Assembly (NCBI GenBank): GCA_015852425.1
Contig: JAAAIG010000123.1
Span: forward strand, 1 to 61,699
Reading direction: 5' to 3'
Source of the DNA: Gryganskiella cystojenkinii
Taxonomy: Eukaryota > Mortierellomycota > Mortierellomycetes > Mortierellales > Mortierellaceae
Length of the DNA stretch: 61,699 nt
The notes under the pieces are model-generated. The model made no database searches. It had not been told where the DNA came from and was given only the letters and a program-made list of their open reading frames with translations. A program made the translations under genes and the position numbers. Below, one piece after another: positions 1 through 12,800 of the stretch (within the stretch, counting starts at the first letter, position 1; each line of letters starts with the position of its first letter).

Positions 1-585
1 AACCCAGTCCTCCTCTAGTTAGATGACAACAACGTTGGTGAGTACATTGAGTATTATTGATTATACGTAATCAGACACAGGTGTACCAGCAGTCACAGAC
101 TTTGTACAAAGGATGTGCACTCACCAGTTTCCGGCACTCTTTCCTTTGGAGTCTGAGCTACGTTGTGTAAAAGTGCACGAGTACATGAGGTAAGGACATT
201 TGGACAAATGATCATGAGCAAGGCGTAATTGAGAGGAAATGCATGCTGTATTACCTCGCGGAGGTCGCTGGATGATGACGCGGATGGCGTGATTGATTCC
301 GTCGGTGCCAAAGACATCGCGGAGCTTGAGAGTGGCTTTGAGTTTAGTGTTGTCGTCCAAAGGTGTATCCCTGACTTGAACGAGCCAGTTGGGGTTGTCT
401 GCAACAGAAATCGAGACACTCCATAGTTTGAGGTTGTTTGCATCAACATCGCTGAAGGCGTTGGCTTTCTCGAGCTTGATTGCATCCTTGAGATCATCGA
501 CAGTGCGGTTTTCGGAAATGTCGACACAGAATAGCGTATCCTCGCCAAGAACAAGACAGAACAGGGCTAGGGTCCTGTCGGTCAT
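1..585 (-). CDS. Crinkler (CRN) family protein, 5' part only, cut by window edge
   Basis: The ATG at 585 opens a ubiquitin-like Crinkler header of about 110 residues (MTDRTLALFCLVLGEDTLF, then a DDLKDAIK helix, LKLWSVSI, and IIQRPP at the end). I model exon 1 as 255-585, exon 2 as 125-157 and exon 3 from base 14 outward, all with GT-AG borders and constant phase 1. The layout copies the complete gene at 3973-6359, whose second exon is 30 nt and also keeps phase 1, so the two are paralogues. CRN proteins are modular effectors: the header precedes a variable C-terminal payload, often a P-loop NTPase plus a nuclease fold. The payload here lies outside the window, so its function cannot be stated. 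There is no classical signal peptide. Upstream ATG-less frame extension to 762 is ignored. Confidence 0.8.
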
Positions 586-1574
586 GGTGTTTGCAACGTA
601 TACAAGGGATGAAGGAGGAGGAGGAGGATTAAATGAAAAGAATGAATCAATGTGAGAGAGGTGAAGAATGAAACGGTGAAAAGAGAAGGTGGGAAAAAAA
701 GAACGAGGGAAGAATGAAGAGATTAGGAGGTGCGTGAGTGCCTTCACAGGTGGCAATGACAAAAGGTGACAAGTCGGTCACAGAGGTGTATTTACCGAGT
801 CTACACTTACATGTCCACGCCAAACCAATCAGCAAAGGTTTTTATCGTAGGGCCATAGTTTGTTTTGATACAAATTTTGGTGTGCCCTTTGCAATCTCTG
901 TACCTGCGAGAGCCCACCACGGGTTCTCCAGTTCCACCAACGCTCAAGAACTCAAACGGTCTTTCGACTTTGGCGCTACACCAGAGAAAGGAAGGAGGAA
1001 AAAGCCACCAGTTCACAGTCCCAAAGATACTACGAGTTGGGTCGACAGAGTCGAGGGAGGCTGAAGGGTATTGGGCTTGAGCGTTTGTTGGTTTAATATC
1101 TCATTGTTGTAAAGAATGCAGTTCTCAAGGCTGTGGCATCCAATTGGGGTTTCGTGGTGTCAGAAGCCCGGGTGGCTAAGTCGACGGATAAAATGGAAGT
1201 CAAGACCGAGATGTGCCAAGACTCTTAGACTGGGCTGCAGTCTAAAATAGAAAAATCTTTTGCACTCAGCAGTCATTCCATCTTTCGAAGGTGGGTGGGA
1301 CAAATGCAAGCGCGGAGAATGATTTAGACTCATCTTGCTACGGCCAACTTCGCATGCGCGCACAGCCTCGGCGGGAAAAAAGGGGAAACAGGAGAACTTC
1401 CCACACTGAATAAATACCCTGTGGATTCCCCTCCAAGAACAGCGATCTTTGTCCACTTTTCCAAGAACGAACACAGGCAAAACACCACTCACCCCTCTAC
1501 TCAAAACACTAAAAAAAACTCTCTCTCTCTCTACTCTCTCGCACCACCTTCCTACTCGTTCAAGTTTCCCCAAG
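586..1574. other. Intergenic: divergent promoter region, no gene seen
   Basis: This stretch separates the minus-strand Crinkler start (585) from the plus-strand membrane-protein start (1575). It holds purine-rich runs next to the Crinkler and a pyrimidine-rich CTCTCT tract (about 1510-1540) just before the membrane-protein ATG, typical of fungal leaders. The open frames in it are short and lack family character. Confidence 0.6.
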
Positions 1575-2614
1575 ATGATGATCGCTTCATACTTGCAAAA
1601 GAAAAACAAGGAGAAGAAAGCCGCCGCGCTCTTGCCTACATACGATAACAGGCTGTCCTCGGAATCAGTCATCGTCCCCCACGATGACAGCACACAACCG
1701 CTTCAGGATGGAATCCATCGTCGTCAATCCGTCATGGATGTGAACGACAAGAAACTTCAGAGGAAGCAGTGGATCATGCTCGGCATCAGCATGTTTTTTG
1801 ATATTATCCTGCCAGTCGTTCTCTACGTATGATCCACTCGTCTATTTTTTTATGTATCGATGATCGTGAGAACGCTAGCTCAATAAGGCTTAGCTGTAGA
1901 GGAGATTTTTTTAATGCGTCACCTTCCCCCCCCCCCCTTCTGTCTGTAGTATACGCTAAAGTCGCATATCTCCGCTCTGGCCGCTTTGTTGATCTCCAGT
2001 GCTCCACCGACCATCAACTGCATCTTCAAGTTTGTCATCTATCGACGAGTTGACCCCATTGGGCTTCTCATCGTCTTTGGCTTTATCCTCTCGGCGGTTC
2101 TTTCCGTGATCGACGGCAATCCACGTCTCTTGCTCCTTCGCGATTCCTTTGTCACTTGTGCATCCGGTCTGATCTTTCTCGTTTCCCTGATCCCGATTGA
2201 GATTGGACGGTTCCACTTCCGACCCTTGACCTATGGTGTCTCTGCTCAGATGATGGCTGCCGCACCCAAGATCCAGTACCTTATCGAGGGCAAACTCATT
2301 GAGCAGACCCGATCCGAGTTTTGTTGGCAATGGAGTCATCAGTACCGACGAGGAATGCGTATCACGACAGGGATTTGGGGTGTCGCGTTGCTGTTGGAAT
2401 TTACGCTGCGATTGTTCTTTTATTTCAGTGGGATGACGCTGGATCAATTGGTGATGTGGGGAAACATTGTTCTGGCCTGTACCCTCGGAACTGCTGGCGT
2501 GGCGACCATGGTCCTCAGTCACTATATCAAAAAGTGGACCACTTCAGAAGTTGCCGTCGTCAAGGCCCAGCTGGAGAGAGATCATGAGGAATGGGAGGCG
2601 GCTCATAACAGGGC

Positions 2615-2647
<33 letters not shown>

Positions 2648-2765
2648 CAAATACCCGCCGCAACAGCAGTATGAGCAGCCTCAGCAACAAACACCAACAA
2701 CAGCGGCAGCAGCAGCGCAAGAGCAGCACCAGCAGTTCCCCCAACAAGAGCAGTACGGACGATAA
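1575..2765 (+). CDS. VC0807-like multi-pass membrane protein with poly-Q tail
   Basis: Two exons, 1575-1826 and 1950-2765, joined in phase 0 (intron GTATGA...TGTAG, 123 nt), give 355 aa. The start is the first ATG of a tandem ATGATG; the upstream frame has no ATG. Residues about 60-180 hold several hydrophobic segments (IMLGISMFFDIILPVVLYY, ISALAALLISSAPPTI, GLLIVFGFILSAVLSVIDGN, SGLIFLVSLIPIEIG). The pattern of D-x-x-x-P-x-x-x-Y in the first segment and DPxGLL later matches the VC0807-type integral membrane family found in bacteria and fungi. Two more segments follow near residues 245-290. The last 75 residues are a hydrophilic, glutamine-rich tail encoded by CAG/CAA runs, probably cytoplasmic and length-variable. 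The biochemical role of the family is unknown; a septation- or transport-type role would be speculation. Confidence 0.75.
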
Positions 2766-3499
2766 CATCTCTCCACCGATAGAGATCATCTGAAATGTAT
2801 ATATTACCATCATCCTTGTCCGATTTGTATTAAACAACATGTAACGCTAGTTATGGTGACAGCCTGGAGAGTCAAGAGAGCCACAGTAACTTCCTCGAGA
2901 GCCATGGATTAGAGCTATCCTCTGTCTACCCAAGTCAAAGCGTGGCCGCTATTGCAAATAATATTGAACCTCAAAAGAGATTCGCATGTTTTTGTACGCC
3001 TTGGCTTGCTCCTCGACCGTTTTCCTGAGGCAATTTCCTCGTTGTTTTATGTTTTAAAATACCATAATACCATATATCATTTCTTTTTTATTTTTTTTCA
3101 TATAAAAGACACTTCTACCATGCCAATATTCTTGGCGGGGAGTTGTTACGGGCTCGAGTTAAAGAACTCTGCCTACTCTCCGATTTTTATTTAACGAAGT
3201 AAGCCACCGGGTCTGTTCGGTTTAATCAAGATAAAAGGCTTGATCGCTCATTACGTTTCTGACCATTCCGTTCCACTGAGATCATTGTACCCACTGAAAA
3301 TCTTCACCAGCACCTCACTAGTGCCACGCCTTGAGCTCTCAACGCTGAAAATATTATTTTCATTTGCTATGGATTGCAGAAACGAAACGATACTAGTGAA
3401 CTGCTGAAGAATGATCAATGTGAAAAAAAGAGCGTGAAATCGAGGAAGGTTTTATCCTAAATGTGGAGCACTGTATTGTGCATGTTTGGCAGGTCAGTC
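2766..3499. other. Intergenic, no gene recognised
   Basis: AT-rich 3' flank of the membrane-protein gene. Only short open frames without recognisable domains occur here. From about 3500 the minus strand becomes alignable to the nuclease relic described next. Confidence 0.5.
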
Positions 3500-3941
3500 A
3501 CCTCGATGCTGCTCCTTTCTTGACGACTTTTGCCTTCTTTGTGGGCATTGCTGTCTCTTCTTATGTTGCTGGTCGCTTATGATTCTTAAAGGTTGTCGAG
3601 GAACTTGACATGTCGTTCAGGAATTTTTTTGGAAAATTGTTGTCGTCAATGTTGATGGAATCACGCTGAAGACCTTCCATCTCTGGTTCCGGTTCGGGCC
3701 GCACAATCTGGAAGTTGACGACATCTTCTGGATAGGCGACGACGATGCTGAGTTAAACTCCGGTGGGACAATAGTCTTGCAGTTTTGGCGGTTGTGGTGT
3801 TTGTGCAGATCCTGTCCTTTTTGTTGATTGAAGCTTATGATTCTTTTTTTGCGTCCCTGACAGAAATTTGCAAACTTGAGTTTTTTTATTCACTTTTTCA
3901 TCATGATGGCGATCTGCAACGTATAGTATTTGTCTCGTCAT
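3500..3941 (-). pseudogene. Relic: C-terminal end of a CRN/RHS-type nuclease-domain protein
   Basis: Minus-strand translation gives PPKLQDYCPTG, then a stop, then VNFQIVRPEPEPEMEGLQR, SINIDDNNFPK and, after a further shift, a basic KRPAT...KKAKVVKK tail that looks like a nuclear localisation signal. The same order of motifs (PPMLQDHCPTG, VKFQVVHSNPEPELEGLRR, SINIDDNNFP) occurs in the relic at 26475-27860, so both descend from one family. Here the upstream nuclease core is missing, there is an in-frame TAA right after CPTGV and at least one further frameshift. It lies directly 3' of the complete Crinkler gene and in the same orientation, so it may be the remnant of an older tandem copy. Confidence 0.6.
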
Positions 3942-3972
3942 GAGAGAGCTTTTTTGTTGTCACCAGGGCGTT

Positions 3973-6359
3973 TTACAGGCCGAGTGATTTGCCAGCAGCT
4001 GCTGTCTTCAAATCGATCCTCAACGCATACTGTTTTACTCCCTTTAACTTTGCCGGGACCGCGCGGTAAACCTTTTCGTCCGATTTCAAGTAGCTTTGCT
4101 TTGGGAAATCGTCGTAGATATTACTTGGGACGACAAAAATAAGCCGGGCTTCTTCAGGGCTGTGAATCCAGTCTTCTCCTTCTTGGATGAGATTCTCGAT
4201 AAGCTTCAAGAGCGGCGGTCCTTGGACCGGATGGTTTCTGGAGACTGTGATTTGGAAAAGGTCTCCAGGCGCAAACAACAGATCCACGCCGGCGTCGTTG
4301 CGAATTGATGGCATGCATAGTGTATTACCATGGTCGACTGGGACAATCGTACTGAAGAGGTTGATAACTGATTTCCGTGGGAGTTTCAGACGAGAAAGTT
4401 CCCCAGTATCGAGATCCTTGAGTTCAAATGTGTGGCCTCTTTTTCGGAGAGTATGAAGGGCATATGCTTGGAACATAATCTTATTCGCGCTCTCCTCTGG
4501 GCCCACGGAGAGGTACCAAAACATCCTGTTGCAAACCTCCTCGGTCAACAAAGAACTGACCTTCTTAGCGACATAGGGTGAAGCCCATTCCAATCGAGGG
4601 AAGCTGTGTTTCTCATCGTTCGGCCAGAGGTGGATCAGATGGCCGCTAGCGTCTAGTGTTTCCCCCGTTTGCAGGCAGTACCGCATCATCTCCGTCGGAT
4701 CAGAGGCGTAACCGAGGGCCTGATTAAGATGTCGGTGCGCAGTGTCCTTCGCAACCTTAAGGTCATTGGGGCACCGTCCCATGACCTAGAAACGAAATTG
4801 GTCAAGGCAAAATAGAAAAAGGTTTTCAGTAATTGCGAAAGGTGTCGCCGTATAGATTATCTACAAAGGTAAAACACCTGCCCTCAAAGGAAGGTGTAGT
4901 ATGTTTTGCCGATAACATACCTGCCTCGGCCATTCTAGGACGTATCTCGGCACGCCACCAATCTCCGAGTAGAGCTCCTCCATTAATTCCAAAGGAACCG
5001 CTCGGAAAGCTCTGACGCTGTTGCGGCAATTCTTGAGCTCCTCCAGATTCCATGGGGGCAGGTAGTAACGCCATGACACCTTTTTGTCAACGTCCTGATA
5101 TCGAAGGACTCTGGAAGCTAAGGTGCTTGGTGGAGCTGATATGATAGTCTTTGCTCGTTCGAGTGCTGGGCTAGGAGCGCTATCCACAAGGTACCACGTA
5201 TTTGGTAATTTGAGAAAAGGCATGAAGTCGTCGATGTTTCCAGATCGGAGAGTACAGCGTCCTCCAAAGACATAACACTTATCTCGCTGTTTGGTGTGGA
5301 AAATCAACATTGGAGGGTTGTTGTCATCGTCGCCTTCAGCGAGAAGTCGAATAGCAAAGTAGACTAGAAAAGCCGAGGTGCCGGTCCCAGATGTACCAGT
5401 GACGACGATTTTTTTCCAAAAGCCGGAGTCGTTCGGGCGATTATTCTCAAACATTTGAAGGATTGTACCGTAAAGATCCTTGTAGGCCTGTCTGACATAG
5501 AGATTGGTTGTTTCGATGAGAGGGAAACAATCATAATCAGGAGGGGCCGATAGTGTGTCCACATCGTCCATGTTTCTGCCTTGCAACTCAAGAGCAGCGG
5601 CCAACAAGGTCCTGAAGTCATCCGTCTTCCAAACTATCTGGCCCATGGAATCGAGCACAGAGACTCTGTCTTTGCTGTCGAGACGAGCGAGGCAATATGT
5701 ACCATTCTTCACTGCTTTTCCTGTAAGACCAGCCTCCTCAATCGCATCTCTTAGCGAATACATTTCGAGAAGCCTGCTCCTTGGAGACTTGGCCGGTGAG
5801 AGAACTGGCGTACAGATATAAGTCAGTCATGACTGTTATTAACTCGTAAAATGTACTGTACATGGAATGACCAGTGAAATGACAAATTAATGCAAAAAGG
5901 GACAAGATAAAAGGTACCTTTGCCGTCTTCGACGTTTCTTTTCAGGGCTACGGTAAGGGAATAAAAACAGAAAGGTGTTAATAAATAAATAACACGCCTT
6001 CCTATAGAATATCATGCAAGTTATCTACAATTACCTGGTGGTCTTTGGACGATGGTATAGGTGTTGTAGTCTGCATCATTGCGAAACAGTTGAGAGAGTG
6101 GTATCCAAGACTTGTCCAGCTCTGTCTTGTCGTCGAGAGCAGTAATCGTGACGACTGAGGATTGCTTGTCCTCGGGGATGGAGACACGCCAGAGAATGAG
6201 CTTGTCTGCAGCAATGTCATCAAAGCGAGGGGCCTTCTCGTGTTTGATGGCCATCTTGAAGTCAGACACAGTCTTGGCTGATTCAATCGCGATATCGAAA
6301 GCATTCGATACGGATTCACCATCAACGACACAGAACAGAGTCAGGCTCTTATCGGTCAT
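3973..6359 (-). CDS. Crinkler effector-type protein: CRN header, degenerate P-loop NTPase, nuclease-like C-terminus
   Basis: Four exons (6035-6359, 5918-5947, 4921-5804, 3973-4785) join in frame to 683 aa. Residues 1-108 are the ubiquitin-like CRN header (start MTDKSLTLFCVVDGE, end TIVQRPP). Residues about 119-413 resemble the NTPase of RHS/CRN proteins: IVVTGTSGTGTS is the Walker A position, TWYLVDSAPSP the Walker B-like strand, TIISAPPST a sensor-like segment, then YYLPPWNLEELKNCR and GGVPRYVLEWP. In Walker A the lysine is replaced by threonine (codon ACC), so ATP hydrolysis is doubtful. Residues 414-683 contain DLLFAPGDLFQITVSRNHP and ARLIFVVPSNIYDDF, the pattern of the degenerate restriction-endonuclease-like C-terminus of these proteins. 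Related proteins are thought to act in nuclei of hosts or competitors. This copy has no frameshift, so it is probably expressed. The promoter carries a 26-bp repeat. Confidence 0.82.
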
Positions 6360-6600
6360 GGTGTTGGCAAACCCAAAGAAAAGTAAAATAGCGTTGGAGA
6401 AAGCAATGTCTGATGAAATGAAACGAATGGGGTGAGCGAGGGAACGAGGGTGAGAGTGAGAGGGAAGGTTATGAGGGTTGTGAATAGCAGGAAAGCAAGG
6501 AGGGGACGGAAGAAAGAGACAAAAAGAAACTTATAACGTTCGCAAAAAGGCGTGGGTGGAGGCGGTTAAAATGGTGGCGAAAACGAACGCAAAAAAAAAT

Positions 6601-6690
6601 GATGGCAAACAGAAAGGATGGCAAACAGCCGAATGAAAAAAGGATGGCAAACAGCCGAATGAAAAAAGGATGGCAAACAGCCGAATGAAA
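6601..6690. repeat. 26-bp tandem repeat upstream of the Crinkler gene
   Basis: Three copies of a 26-bp unit (AGGATGGCAAACAGCCGAAT plus AAAA-type spacer) begin at 6615, 6641 and 6667. A partial GATGGCAAAC copy sits at 6601. They lie 250-330 bp upstream of the Crinkler start at 6359 and about 160 bp beyond the stop of the neighbouring 2,020-aa gene, so they could act as upstream elements of the Crinkler promoter. Confidence 0.8.
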
Positions 6691-6845
6691 TGAAAAAGGC
6701 GCGTCCAAGGCTCGGCCATTTTTTTTTATTTTTCAGGAGCATAGAACAGACGACGTATTCAAACCAAAGGGACTACACAACAATAAAAATGATAAATTCA
6801 CTACGGAGAGAAACCGACAGTTTCTCTTTTTTTTTTCTTTTTTTT

Positions 6846-9800
6846 TTAAATAGCCGGTCCACGGCCATGTTGCTGGTTCGCATTGCCATACTGCTGAGGC
6901 TGCTGCTGGTACTGCTGGCTCAACTGTTGAGGTTGCTGCTGAAATTGACCTGAACGAGTATGGTTTTGAAGGTTATACTCAACCCTCTGACCTTGTTGAC
7001 TATGCTGTCCTTGTCCCTGCTGCTGAGGTGCAACACCCGTGAGCGAGTCGGCGGACCCACGTCGCGAGCCCGGGTTGGAATGCGTGACCGAGTACGGCAA
7101 ATGCAACGAAACATCCCTGTCCTTTCTGTGCCCAAACTGATCCAGCTGCAAATCGTCCTCGTCGTCAGAGTCGTAAAACTCTTGCGTCGTGTACACCTTC
7201 TTGACCCAAATGACGGTCTCTCCGTTGTTGGTCGAGGGGATCGCACCCTGGTAACCAGCTGGGCGTTCGACCGTGGTCGTACGAGTCGACTGGGCCTGGA
7301 TGGACTGTTGCTGTTGTTGAGGGACAGTCGTGGTCGTGGTTGTGGTCGTCGACTTGTTGTAAGCCGTAGCAGCGGCAATGGGGGCGGCAGCAGCAGCAAC
7401 AACAACTGGAGCAACAACTGGAGGAGCAGCGCGATGAGTCTCAACAACAACGGGCTTGACAGCTGCCTGTTGAATTGGGGCATGAACAGGAGTGGTAGTG
7501 GTCGTGGTCGTTGTCTTCTTCGTCTCAACGACAGGTTGATGAACAGCTGCAGCTGCGACAATGGGGGCAGCGGCGACAGCGGCGACAACAGGCTTCGAGG
7601 GCACAGTCGTGGTCGTGGTCTTGGTCGCCTTGACCTCAACAGGAGTAACAGCAGCCTGATGAGGAATGACAGGACGAGGAGCATGGGCAACAGTCTCAGC
7701 GGCCTTGTAGCCCGTTGTCTTGATCTCCTGGGTTCTACCTGCAGGGATCACAGGATGAGGAGCCTGAAGAGGCGTAGCCTTGTGCACATCCTGTTCGTGC
7801 AATGCCAACGTCGGCTTGACAGCCTGAACTGGAGCAGGCTTGTGAACATCCTGCTCGTGCAACACCAAAGTTGGCTTTGCAGATTGGACAGGAACGGGCT
7901 TGTGGACATCCTGCTCATGCAAGGTCAAGGTTGGCTTGGGAGCGTTCGCAACCACCTCAGCGCTGCGCATCGAACGATTCGAGGGAACATGAGCCGAAGC
8001 TGCAGCAATCGAAACCGCCTCTGGAGCAGCAACATTACTCAAGCCAGCGTTTGCTGGCTTGGTGGTGGTAGTCTCCTTGGAGGCTTCATTTTTGGGTACA
8101 ACTGCCGTCTGGATTACAATGTCCCCACCACGCAAAGTGGGGATCACGGTCGTGTCGACGGGCTTGGCACCAGGGATAGAAGCAGCAGCAATAATGGGGC
8201 TATCAATGTGAGGAGGAATATCGTTTCCGGGGATCGTGGTCGTGGTAGTGGTCTTCTTCATCATCACGACAGTGTCACCAGGAGCATGGGCAATGGGAGC
8301 TGGACCAGCTACAGTAGGGTGGGCAGAAGAGGCAGTGGCATGGGTAGCCAAAGGAGCAGCTGCATGATGAATAGGCGTCTCGCTCTTAGTAGTCGTGCTC
8401 TGCATGGCATGGTGGGCAGAGGGAGCAGTTGCATGGATGGCCGACGGAATGGCATCCTGATGAATAGGCGTCTCCGTCTTGGTAGTCGTGGTCGGCATGG
8501 CATGGTGGGCAGAGGGGGCAAAGGGGGCGGAAGGAGCAGTGGCATGGATGGCCGACGGAATGGCAGCCTGACGAATAGGCGTCTCCATAATCAAGACCTC
8601 ATCCGGTTTGATAGCCGCGGCTGCGGCGCCCATCAAAGGGGCGGCAGCCTTGATCGCTGACGAAGTTTCGTGATGAGTAGGGGCATGAACCTGAATAGGA
8701 GCACGAGCCTTAATAGGAGCATGAGCCTGCATAGGGACATGAGCCTGCATAGGGGCATGAGTCTGCATAGGAGCATGAGCCTGAATAGGAGCATGAGCCT
8801 GAATAGGAGCAGGAGCATGGGTAGTCGAAGCCTTGGCAATTTCAATCCTGGGGCCAGACGAGGCAGCCTGGATATCAACCGGGGGCTGAGCAATGGGGAT
8901 TCTGGTGCCGGAAGCAGCGCTAGGGTGAGACTGCTGGACATGCTCATGAGCAACGGGGATCTTGGCTGAAGATGGGGCGGGAGGAAGAACAGAGACGTTG
9001 TCAGTCTTTCGGTTGTTCAACAGAGTCGAAGCATTCATAGAAAGTGGTGGGGACTGAATCTCTTCTGCAGAGTAATATTTTTCTTCTCCCGACGATTCGT
9101 TGTCGGACGCACCTCCATGGATCTCCATGCCGCGGTTGTGATGCTCACTAGGCGCAAAATTGTTCGACGATGATGGGGCTACAGAAGCGGCCTTGATAGG
9201 CTGCTGAGCCTGGAACGAAACTGGCTCTATTGGGCATTAAAAAAAGGGGTTAGAGTTACTGCAGATAAAGGAATGCGAAATGCACTCGTTGATGCTCAGC
9301 TTAATTTGAAAAGGCATGCCGATAAAGACCGGAACAACAGCTGTGGGGCAGCACGTGTCGGCGAATGAAGATAAAACGGTTAAAAGGTGTGCACTAGAGT
9401 GACGACCTCGGCACCTAAATACGCTATTAAGCGTTCTTGATATTCACTTACCGTGGTGCAAAGGCTTGGTAGGAGCAGAAGGAGCGTTGTGATGGACGGG
9501 AGTTCCGTACATCAACGGCAAAGAGCTAACTTCAGGCTTCTTGCTCGAACTGTTCATGGTGTTCGCAGGCGTAGGTGCCGTGTGGATAGGCGCCTGGGCA
9601 TGAACTGGAGCGTGAGCAGGAGCTGCATGCGTAGCAGTAGTGACAGGAACAGCAGTTGCACGATGCGCTGTGCCGGCTGCAGCAGCAACAGCGGCAACGG
9701 GGGCGGTCGCCAGGGCAGAGATATCGGGCATGGCGGGGAGATGAATACCTCCAAGCATGTTACGAATACCCTCAATACCATAGTTCAACTCCTCCAACCC

Positions 9801-12800
9801 ATATTCAACCGCAGCTGACGCAGACTCGGCCATGGTTGGGTGCAAATCATGATGAGAGTGTCGATGAGCCCCATCGAGCTGAACCTCCTTGATAGCAATA
9901 GGGTGACCCTTAGGACCTGCAGGTCGGTTCTCGTGATGATAGTCTGCACCACGAGGGTAATCGCTCTCCTCTTCGGGGAAGAGACCCAGGGGTACCTTGG
10001 GCTTTTTTAGCGTCGCGGCCTTCGAGTGATGCTTCTGAATATGAGCTGTAGGAGCAGTCGAGGTAGCATGAGCCGAGCGGATCTGATGCTGATGCTGGTT
10101 CTGATGCAAGTTCGAGGCCTTGATGCCTGCGGTAGCGGCGAAGGGAACAGCGGCGGCGGCAATACCGGCACCAAGAGGGCGGCGCTGTTGCTGCTGTTGA
10201 CGAGCACCAGGTCTGGCTTGGTAATGGATCTCGGTCACGTTCACAATGCTCTTGGGACGAGCAGGGTTCTCGTGCTTGGAGCCACCACCACGAGGGTAGT
10301 TGGGCTGTTCTTCAGGGAAGAGTGAGAGATCCAACTTGGGCGATTTCAAGGCCACAGCCTTGGAGGGAGTATGCGCAGGCGCACGATTAGCAGCGACAGC
10401 GTTACCGTGAGCAGAGGTAGCACCCAACTTAGGAGCATCCTCGCCGTCTAGGGCATGAGTCTCCGAGGGGTGACGAGACATCATCGCGGGCATATGGATC
10501 GATCCTAGGAGTGTACGAATACCTCCCAAACCGGCAGCGACAGCAGCAGCAGAGGAGGCGGCAGCGTTCGAAGAATGATGATCCTCCAAAGCGGGTTGGT
10601 CGCCATTAAAGAGTTCGTTCAAGCGCATCACGGGTGTAGAGACCGAATTCTTGTGACGACCGACAATCGCCGAGCTTAGACTCTCGATCACGCTCTGGCG
10701 TCTGGCGACCTCAAGCTTCTTGGCAGCCTTGCGTGCGCGCTTGTTGGGCTTCTTGTCATGCTTGGAAGCAGCATCATGATGGATAGGGTGAGCTGGAGCA
10801 TGATGGGCCCTGATATGATGCTGAGGAGTGGCAGCAGCGATGTGGATAGGAGCCTCGGCGTGCTGAGTAGGGTGGATATGCGCCTGAGGAAGCTGGTGAA
10901 CCTCTGCATGAGCATCATGATGGGTAGCAAGATGAGTAGGAACCTTCACAGGCTCGGCAGCATGATGCGAGAACGAGGGGTACGAGGCCGCATTCAATCC
11001 TGCAGCATCGTTATGTGCCAAGACAGGGGCAGCATGAGCACGATGGACAGGCTCATCATGAGCCTTACCCAAAGCCAGCGCGGTCTTGTGGGTCGAGGTT
11101 GAGACCCGGTGCGTAGGAGCAGCGGATGAATCGGGCTTAACAGCGGTCGCGCTCTGAAGAACAGGAGTCGATCTGGGAGTGGTCATTGCCCTCTTCTTCA
11201 TCTCTTTGAAACCGAACCCAAGGGACAATGGACTGGCGGCCTTCTTCTCGGCGCCGTACCAGGTCTTCTTGGACTCTTTAGCAGCGGGGACATCTTCGTA
11301 AGGGAAATGAATGGTCTCGATGTGGGCAGAGTGATGATAAGGCACATGGATGGTCTCAATGTGCGTAGGAGCATGGTGAGAAGCACCGGCGGGGGCATGA
11401 TACGCAGGAATTGGGGTCACAGCAAAGTTCGACGTAGCAGCATGGTAGATCGGTGCAGTATGGGCAAGATGCATGGGATCGGGATGGACCGCGGACGTGT
11501 TGGGTGCAGGAAGAGCAGCAAGGTGGTGCTGCGAAGGAGTAATATGCTCAGCAGAGAATCCATGGTGCTCTGGAGCCGAGTGGTGGGCAGGGGCAGCATG
11601 ATGGACTGGAGGCATGGCCGAGCGATGGAGAGGTGCAGTTGGAGCATGATGAGAAGGAGCAGCAGTATGGTGGTACTGAGAAGCTGGAGCAGCCCAGCTC
11701 TCAGCATCCTTGAACAAGGCTCCAAGGTTCATCTCTGGCGTATGATCCTGCTGACGATCAGGATGGTCCCTATGCGGTCGTTGCTGCAAGTGTTGCTGAT
11801 GTTGTTGTTGCTTTTGCTTGTTTTTGTTCATCTTGGTCGAGGGGAAAGCGTTAGCATGGGCCGGGACACGCAACAAGTGGGCAGGAGCGTTGAAGGCGTC
11901 GTGGTGCACACCCTGCTGATGGGACTGCTGAACTGGAGCTTGCTTCTTGGTCGAACCAGTCTGCTCCTCGCGGAAGAGAGTGCCGAGGTTATACTCGGGA
12001 GAGATGTCACGAGCGTGGTTGGGCTGCGAGGCCTGCACGGCAGCGTGTCTAGCATGAATAACTGGTCCGACGACATGATGCTTGGCAGCAGACGAGGCAT
12101 GGTGCTGTTGTTGAGGCTGTTGGTGGTGCCGTTGAGCGTGCAACAAGTGAACAGGAGCGTTGAAGGATTCGACGTTGTAGTGCACAGCGGATCCAGAAGA
12201 CTTGGCCGCCGCTGTCTTCTTGGCTTTCTTGGAGGCCCTCTTGGAGAGAGCAGATCCGGAAGGGGAGTTCTCGGTGAAAAGAGTTCCCAAGTTCAACTCG
12301 GGAGAGATGTCGCGAGCGTGGTTGGGGTGCGAGGCCTGGACAGCGGTGTGTCTGGCATGGGTCGCGGAGGCATGGTGATGAGCAGGCTCGTCCAATTCGG
12401 CGAGATGATAAGCGTGCACTCCAGGAGCGACATGATCATGACTGGCGGGGGAAGCAGACGACTGCTTCTTGAAGAGCGAAGGGGTCAAGCCAAGGTAAGT
12501 CTCCGATCCGGCATCGTGTCTGCAATAATGCAAGTAAAAGAATAAAAAAAAAAAAAAAGAGTTTAGTCTCTATTGAATATTGACTTTTTCACAAACAAAA
12601 ATGGACAAAAAGAAAATATAGTTGATTCGTACCTGTGAGCAGCGTGGTCTTTGCTGGTAGTAGACAATCGGCTGTGTGAGTGACCAGAAGCATGGGAGCC
12701 ACTATAAGCAAAAACAAGATGACAAAAGTCAATTTTTACATCAAGGCATAAGCCTTTTGCTGGACTTTAGGTTAAATGGGAACAAACATACTGCTGCTTG

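Noticed and set aside
6960..8660. 566-aa plus-strand open frame rich in Ser, Arg, Gly
   Set aside because: Antisense shadow of the repetitive 2,020-aa gene; composition mirrors its GCA/ACC-type codons and it has no domain.
11307..12545. 412-aa plus-strand open frame
   Set aside because: Same reason: antisense of the long exon 4 of the disordered-protein gene.
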